Assembly (NCBI RefSeq): GCF_002775205.1 | Contig: NC_036454.1 | Span: 1,092,382-1,156,381, forward strand | Source: Xiphophorus maculatus | Taxonomy: Eukaryota > Chordata > Actinopteri > Cyprinodontiformes > Poeciliidae | Length of the DNA: 64,000 bases | Direction: 5' to 3' | Shown: positions 57,601 to 64,000 of the stretch, piece after piece | Layout of the letters: each line of letters opens with the position of its first letter | Position numbering within the stretch: position 1 is the first letter of the stretch | Made by a program: the position numbers and the translations under genes | The notes under the pieces: generated by a model | Told to the model about the DNA's origin: nothing | Seen by the model: only the letters and a program-made list of their open reading frames with translations | Databases searched by the model: none

Positions 57601-57789
57601 CCTGGAGCTGGGAGAAGACCCACTTTGGGACCATGGTTCTGACTGGTTCCGGTTGTTCGGTTTCAGGTCCGTTGTTTTCCTGGCGACCTCTGACCCCAGC
57701 CCATCATGATGACCCGGTCCAGGTAGAGGAGGCGGAGCCTGAGAATGAGGCAGCTGATGAACTTCCTGCCTGACTGACTCAGATGCACC

Positions 57790-60700
57790 ATGCCCCCCCC
57801 CCTGCTCTTCATCATCATCATCATCTCTCCGTCCTCCTCTCAGCCCAGCGGCCCATTGGACGCCTGCAGCCTGGGGGCGGGGCCAGGACGGCAGGCCCTC
57901 CCCTGTCAGCCCCCCCCCACCAACATGAAGGAGTTCATGCAGATCAGAGTCGACCCCCCTGGCATCACCTGTGGAAACCCCCCAGAGAGGTTCTGCACTC
58001 TGGTTGGTACTGCCCTCATCCCCCTTCCTCTGGGTGGTCGGGTTCTAGTGGGGGTCGGGTTCTCCACCAGAGGCCTTCATGGTTCTGGTCAGCAGATGCT
58101 TCTCCAGGGTGGGGGTCCCGCAGCCCCTGAGGGTCCGATGGCCGCGGCCGAAGGAGGAAGGCGGAGTCCCCAGAGAGAACCTGCAGAATGACCTTGTTGC
58201 TAGGCGACAGAGGGGACGTGGGAAACATTTTCTGTTTGGATCTGAAATGAAGTCATGGAATATTCCTTCCTCTGATTAATTTAATCTTTATTTATTATTG
58301 ATACTGGAAGTAGTCAGCCGGGGAGCTCCTGCGGGGCCCGGCGCCAAAGCTTGGACACCACAGAGGCGCCGTGAGTCCCGCTCTCTGGCTAATTGTCCCC
58401 GTGGGACTTTCATGCTTGAATTATTAATAAATGCTATATACACTCAAAAAACCTAAATGTTAATTTATGGGAAAAGGTGGAAAAAGTAAAATAAAATGTT
58501 TTGTTGGCTCAGAAGCAACAGCATCGCCTAGCAACAAGGTCCTCGGTTCAAATCCCTGCAGGCAGTCTCCGGGTGGCTGTCTCTTGTCCCCAGGTCAGTG
58601 TCTCTGCATTGTCCTGTGATGGACAGTTGATCCTCCACATCCTGAGACACGAGCAGACGATGGACGGAGCGGCACGGTTTTATTTTTTAAGGTTTTGTCG
58701 GCTCTAGTGGTTTTTATTCAAAAGTAGTCCGACAGGAAAGAGGATAGTGAGGGCGGGGGAAGACATGCGGCAAATGTCGGCAGGCCGGGAATCGAACCTG
58801 CGACTGAGGTCTCCATACGTTGGTTGTGCTTTGCCCCGAGCCACACATGAGCTGGCCTTGGTTCTGGTTCTGACCCAGTCCGTGGAGTGACAGTTGGCAC
58901 CAGCAGCTTCAGGGATTAGCTCATCAGATTAGAGTCAGTGTTAATCTGCCGGACCAGAGATGACCAGAACCCGTCCATCTGAGCAGAACCCACATGTTGG
59001 GTGGTTCTGCTGACCCACTGGTCCTCCATCTTTCCTCTTTGTATCACTTCGTACCGGTTCTACAACCTACCTCAGTCTGTCTGCAGGGGTGTGAGACTGG
59101 ACCCAACCTGAACCAACTGGACCCAAACTCACCTGACCCAGTGACCTTACCAGAACTGACTGGAACCCACCCAACTGATCCAGTTGGTCCTCTGTCTTTA
59201 AAAACCAGGCTGGTAGTTTGGTAGCAGGAGCTTCCAGGTCTTTTCACAGACTGTGACAGTTGACCCTTGACCCAGAAGTCGTGTCATCTGACTGACTCTG
59301 ACTCTGACAGAGTCAGTCCGACCGGGTCGGACCTAAAGAAGTCCGAGTCCCTGAACCCGTCTTTGCCCTTTCTATAAACAGAAATAATATAACAGAAAGT
59401 TGAAGCTCCTGCACCGGCCCGCCTGATGCCTTGTTGGATGTGTTGGCAGGAGAACCCGTACCTGTGCAGCGACGAGTGCGACGCATCCAGTCCTGACCTG
59501 TCTCACCCTCCTCAGCTGATGGGAGACAGGGAGAGGGGGGGGCTCATCACCTATTGGCAAACCATCACCTGGTCCAGGTATCCTGAGCCCCTACTGGCTA
59601 ACATCACTCTGTCATGGAACAAGAGTCTGGAGGTGGCTGATGACATCATCATTACCTTTGAATACGGGAGACCGACCAGCATGGTGCTGGAGAAATCCAT
59701 GGACAAAGGTAACCTGTCGGCAGTCACTCAGAACAACCAGCCAAGGTTCAGCACCAGGTTCTAGTGAGGATGTCAGAGATAGACAGAAGAACTTTGGGTC
59801 GACACCAGGAAGCAGCTGGTAAATGTTTCCTCTGATACTGAGTTGCTGTTGATGCCGTTTGTCCTGCAGGTGCAACATGGCAGCCATATCAGTACTATGC
59901 TGACGACTGCCTCGAGGCCTTCGGCATGTCACCTAAACAAGTTTCTGACTTGGCGCCGACCAACCTAACCCGGGTCATCTGCACTGAGAAGTACTCCGGC
60001 TGGGTTGGGGCCAAGGTGAGTAACTGGACCTGACTAATGTCTCACTGGGACAATAAAAACTCTGGAAAGTCTTTGAAACTCTGTTGACTCCAAACTGCTC
60101 CAGGAGGAGAAGAACGTGGTGTTTGAGGTGCGAGCCCGATTTGGTGTGTTCGCTGGGCCAAAGCTTATCAACATGGATGCCCTTTACATCCGGATGGAGA
60201 CGATGAAGGGTCTCAGAGACTTCTTCACCTTTTCCAACCTCCGTCTGCGGCTCCTCCGCCCTGCTCTAGGAGGAACCTACGTCCAGAGAGACAACCTACT
60301 AAAGTACTTCTACGCCATTTCCAACATTGATGTACCTGCCAGGTAAGCAAACTCCTGAACTTGCTTACATTTTAGAAACATTTCACGGACGTAAGCTCAC
60401 GGGGAGCAACCCTCAACCAGACGACACATTCTGCACATCTGAAAGTCCTCAGCTATTTTACAAACACATGACCACATGCTGTTAGTGACCAACAACCACA
60501 CCAGACCTCAACGATCAGGTCTGGAGATGTGGTGGGGTTAGGTAGAGTTATGTCCGACCCCGGGGCTGGGGTCAAGTGGGGTCAGGTCCGTGGAGTCCTT
60601 GGACGTGGTGGATCTTCTGAAACTTCAGCAGGTTTTAACAGATGTTGAGTTTTTCACCACCAGGAGGACAGGCAGGTTCCCAGAGAGAAGGGATGTGGTT

Positions 60701-61338
60701 AGGGTCCTGGGTCGGGGTCAGGCCGTCTCTGATTGGTGCTCCACGCTCGTCTGTTCCTCAGGTGCAAATGCAACCTACATGCATCTCGCTGCGTGCTGCG
60801 GCATGCCACTCTACAGTGTGAATGCGAGCACAACACCAGCGGACAGGACTGCCAGCGCTGCAGGGGGGGCTTCAGGTCCCGCAGCTGGAGACCGGGATCC
60901 TACCTGCCCCTGCCCAGAGGCGCCGCCAACACCTGTACGACCCCCCCACACACACTCATACATAGATCCACACCAGGTGACACACAACTCCATCCCTACC
61001 TTTTGTTTCCCAGGTGAAGCAGCAGGAAGCGCGGTTGGTAAGCAGAACTCATCGCCCGTTTCCTCACCTGTCTGCTCCACTGTCAGTGTTGCATCATTTT
61101 TTCCTCATGTTGTTTAAAGGATTCGTCTATTTTATTATTTTTTAATCAATGCAGCTAAACTCACTTTACTTGCCTGTGACTTTCTTTTGTGTGAGATTCC
61201 TGATTCTTCAGCCAATCGGCTGAATGGTTACAGAATCCTGACTTCCCCATGAGAGAAACACCTGAACCTTCATGACGGCTTCTCCTGGGAGTTAGTGCAC
61301 CAGCAGATGGTGGAGTTTAATCTGTCTTAATGGGTCAT

Positions 61339-61415
<77 letters not shown>

Positions 61416-63975
61416 GGTCTTTACTCAACCACCACACCAAGCTTTAGCAGCAGCTTTGCAGGTGGTGCCTGACACGCCGTCAGTAACGACTCAGTCTCAT
61501 TAAAGTTGCATTCTATAACTTTAAAAAAGTTTGTTTTACATGTTTGTTAAAAATGTCGCCATGACGATTTAATAGGAAACATAACCTGAAAAACGGAGTT
61601 CTTCCCATTGCTCCCAGTTCCAACTGCAGAAATACACCACTCAGTCAGAAACAACCAATCAGAGCCAGACGGAGGGTGTTAGTGTTGCCAGTCATCCTCG
61701 TGTACGTGCTGCTCAGACCCTCTGTCTTCCGCTCTGCTTCTCTACAGCTTGTTCACCACAACAGAGCCTGAATGCTGAGGCTAGTTAGCATAGCCGCCTA
61801 TTACAGTGGTTTTCCTGAAACGGTAGGTTGTTTCTGTCTCATGAGCACATTTGCTCACGTACGGTCTGTGTGTCTGGTACGGCAGCAGCACATCCGCGGG
61901 CAAGAAGGCGCTCCAGAGGGTTGTTAGGGCAGCAGAGAGAACCATAGGCTGCCCCCTCCCCACTATGGAACAGATTTACACTTCCAGGCTCCACAAGAAA
62001 GTTTTGGACATTTTAAATGACTCTTCACACCCTGGCCATGGTCTCTTCCAGCTGCTGCCATCAGGCAAGAGATACAGAGCAATAAAAACCAGCATAAATC
62101 GCCTAAAAAACAGTTTTTACCCGATGGCAATCATGGCACTAAATTCAAAGGCATAAGAACTTCTGCTCTTGACACCACTTTGTTAAAAATGTCAATTCTG
62201 TTGCGACACCTCCAGGCGCTGCAACCATCTTCTGATGTCTATTTATTTCTCATTTTGTACTATTTATTTCTTTATCTTTGTATATTATGTATATACACAT
62301 AACCTGCATCTTAACTCGAGTCGAACAAATCTCAATCTGTAATCTGTTGATGACAATGATAATAAATCTTATCTTATCTTATCTTATCTTATCTTATCTT
62401 ATCTTATCTTATCTTATCTTATCTTATCTTATCTTATCTTATCTTATCTTATCTTATCTTATTTAGCAGCGTATACATGAGGATGGTTCACAATGCCGAG
62501 ACCCGCCTCCTGGCTCAGACTGACTGTTTCTTGTCGGTTAATTTCTTCAGACGCCACTAGTAGCTCAGGGAGGATTATCTGTGTAGCGACAGTCTGAACA
62601 AATACATAAAAAAAACTAACATTTTTTAAAATAAAAGTTACAAACTGCAGCTTTAAGCATAAAACATTTAGTTTAGTCACCCATGAAGACAGTTTTCAGT
62701 CATTTTGAACTGAAACCTCTAAGATGCAACAGTGGCAGAGATCAGATGTTAGATGGTTTAGAGTTAGCGGTCAGTGGTCGCTGTAGAGCCGCTACCTCAA
62801 ACCTCTGGACTCTGCTCTCCGTCCAGAAACGTTTGGGTTAGAAAAACATTAGAGGTCAGAAAAGATCTCTGCAGAACACAGACGGGAGCATTATTACATC
62901 TTCTGACAGAACAATCCAGCTGCTGCAGAACCTCAAGCAAGTCCAAGGTCAGGCAAAGAAAGGTGGGAGAAAACATCCATATTTCAGCCGACACCTGGGA
63001 CTTGGAGGAGATTAAGAGTAGCTCAGTGACACCACCCTTTGACTCCACTTCAGACTTCACCTTTTGTGCAGAAATTGGTTTTGTTTCCATGGCGGAGGAA
63101 CTTGGTTCCTCTGGAAACACCTGCACCAATGTGCCGCTGTGCCAGAGGTTAAAATACACAGGCTAACAGGGTTGGTGGTAGAAGTTAGACTGTAAATGAT
63201 TCATATTTCATGAATACAATGGTCACTTTTTACAGATCTTTAAGGGTTTGATGATTCGCAGATTGTTTGTCAGAGAATCTCCTCCAGACTGAGGATTAGC
63301 TGCTGCTCTCTGGGGAAGCTGGAGGCCGACGTCTTCTCCTCAGAGAACCTGATCCGTGTCAAAGGATCAGAGATAAGAGCTCCAAATATAACTGAAAGAA
63401 GTCCATGTGTGAAAGTACATGGTGTCACATGTTGGGGTAATGGCACTATCTCTCTGCTGTTACCTGTACTTGCTGTCATCATCACCTTCTCAGGTGTGAA
63501 AATGACTCCAAGATCAAATTTGGTACAGAAAGAGAAGATAGGGAGAAACTCTGGACCTAAACAGGGACAGAGCGGCTCAGTTCGGCCCACGAACCAACAC
63601 AGTTCCGCTAAATTAAGACAGCAGGATGGAAATGAGACTAGAAAGCTCCCAGTTTAATGTTCTGCAGGGTTCAGCCAGAATTTGTAGAGAACAAAGTCAC
63701 TAAGAGTCGTCACTCTTCTTCTCTGACAGCAGCTTCTGATGGACCAGATGGAGAAGCTGACATCACGACCTCTGCCCCTGACAGCAGCACCAAGCCTGAC
63801 CTGAACGCTGCTGTTTGGACATCGCCCGCTCTGACTGACGATACTTTCGCTGGCAGCCAAACTCTTCCGGACAGAACCGTGTCCAGCTCCTCTACCACCA
63901 CTGACAGCATTTTGTCCATATTTTACTATTCACTGGGTACTTACACAACCACAGGAAGTGCTCTTACTCTACCAG
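57790..63975 (+). CDS. ntng2: Netrin-G2 (GPI-anchored axon guidance protein), 5' part
   Basis: Seven exons are readable, and the gene continues past the window: 57790-58002, 59450-59708, 59870-60015, 60104-60342, 60762-60934, 61014-61037 and 63730-63975. The first gives a signal-like [12 protein letters not shown] and ends [18 protein letters not shown]. Exons 2-4 are the laminin N-terminal domain ([81 protein letters not shown]). Exon 5 is a laminin-EGF module ([35 protein letters not shown]). Exon 6 is an 8-codon insert. Exon 7 is a Ser/Thr-rich linker, as in netrin-G splice variants. Netrin-G2 sits on axons and binds NGL-2 (LRRC4) at synapses. Exon 1 is oddly diverged: the usual TWEFYACQP stretch reads [10 protein letters not shown]. 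Ntng1 is the alternative, but the med27 neighbour favours ntng2. Confidence 0.93.
58500..58665 (+). mobile_element. tRNA-derived SINE-like fragment (ntng2 intron 1)
   Basis: gcatcgcctagcaacaaggt followed by B-box-like cggttcaaatccctg resembles the head of teleost tRNA-type SINEs. The A-box end is diverged. Confidence 0.5.
58690..58850 (-). mobile_element. tRNA-derived SINE, reverse copy (ntng2 intron 1)
   Basis: Minus strand reads B-box gcaggttcgattcccgg, then atttgccgcatgtcttcccc, then cctgtcggactac and actagagccgacaaaacc: the same family as 33166-33350. Confidence 0.8.
61038..61830. other. ntng2 intron 6, first part, with (CA)n
   Basis: A perfect CA microsatellite occupies 61344-61414. 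No exon is recognised. Confidence 0.5.
61831..62461 (+). mobile_element. Non-LTR retrotransposon 3' end with TTATC tail (ntng2 intron 6)
   Basis: The frame 61851-62156 reads [56 protein letters not shown] and [12 protein letters not shown], the last part of a Rex1-like RT. The 3' end gacaatgataataaatctta runs into about 19 TTATC units (62367-62461). Confidence 0.8.
62462..63729. other. ntng2 intron 6, last part
   Basis: An open stretch from about 63496 (after an acceptor-like cttctcag) to 63657 reads [20 protein letters not shown] and is polar, like the Ser/Thr linker, but ends in a stop with no good donor. Otherwise no feature is recognised. Confidence 0.35.
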
Positions 63976-64000
63976 GTGCAGCCAGAAATTCGATTGCCAC

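Noticed and set aside
63496-63657. Additional ntng2 exon
   Set aside because: It has a plausible acceptor but runs into a stop, and the only GT (cca|gttta) is a poor donor with the wrong phase for the next exon.

Overview
The window is vertebrate nuclear DNA, almost certainly from a teleost fish. It holds three spliced single-copy vertebrate genes (fnbp1, med27, ntng2) whose exons translate to clearly recognisable proteins with consistent splice phases. Between and inside them are teleost-type repeats: L1, L2/CR1, RTE and Rex1-like LINEs, tRNA-derived SINEs, Tc1 and hAT elements, and many micro- and minisatellites. There are no bacterial-style operons.

Region 1 (1-20175) is a nested mobile-element complex. 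The outer layer is a large cut-and-paste DNA transposon bounded by 15-bp terminal inverted repeats (291-305 and 20161-20175). It carries two genes: an intronless transposase of the tnp2/CACTA-like (Transposase_21) type, and an 11-exon gene ending in a DUF4806-type domain. The transposase frame is split by a 12.2-kb gamma-like endogenous retrovirus (1995-14197). The provirus has two 1040-bp LTRs with one difference noticed, a 4-bp target duplication (CTAC) and a proline-tRNA-like primer site. Gag and pol lie in the same frame, separated by a single UGA. Env is gamma-type (CX6CC) and is broken by a frame change at an 8-A run. Between protease and reverse transcriptase, pol has an extra domain with two HxT/S motifs that resembles a 2H phosphoesterase. 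This is the most interesting observation in the window.

Region 2 (20176-25019) is repeat-rich intergenic DNA with L1 fragments on the minus strand.

Region 3 (25020-42262, minus strand) is fnbp1 (formin-binding protein 1, FBP17): 16 coding exons totalling 619 codons, with F-BAR, HR1 and SH3 parts. Its 8.7-kb intron 8 holds a hexamer-based minisatellite, an L1 remnant, a TIR element, a SINE and a nearly complete L2/CR1 reverse transcriptase. A GC-rich leader with a CTG tract lies just upstream of the start codon.

Region 4 (42263-49820) is intergenic: LINE 3' ends, an L1 ORF1 copy split by a 1.5-kb hAT element with a perfect 8-bp target duplication, a 14-bp minisatellite and a long hairpin.

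Region 5 (49821-55068, minus strand) is med27 (Mediator subunit 27): 8 coding exons, 311 codons. An RTE-like LINE sits in intron 1.

Region 6 (55069-64000) carries the first seven coding exons recognised of ntng2 (netrin-G2), on the plus strand and head-to-head with med27. The gene runs off the right edge. A 15-bp minisatellite of about 0.9 kb lies upstream. FNBP1, MED27 and NTNG2 all map to human 9q34, so the gene content fits conserved vertebrate synteny.
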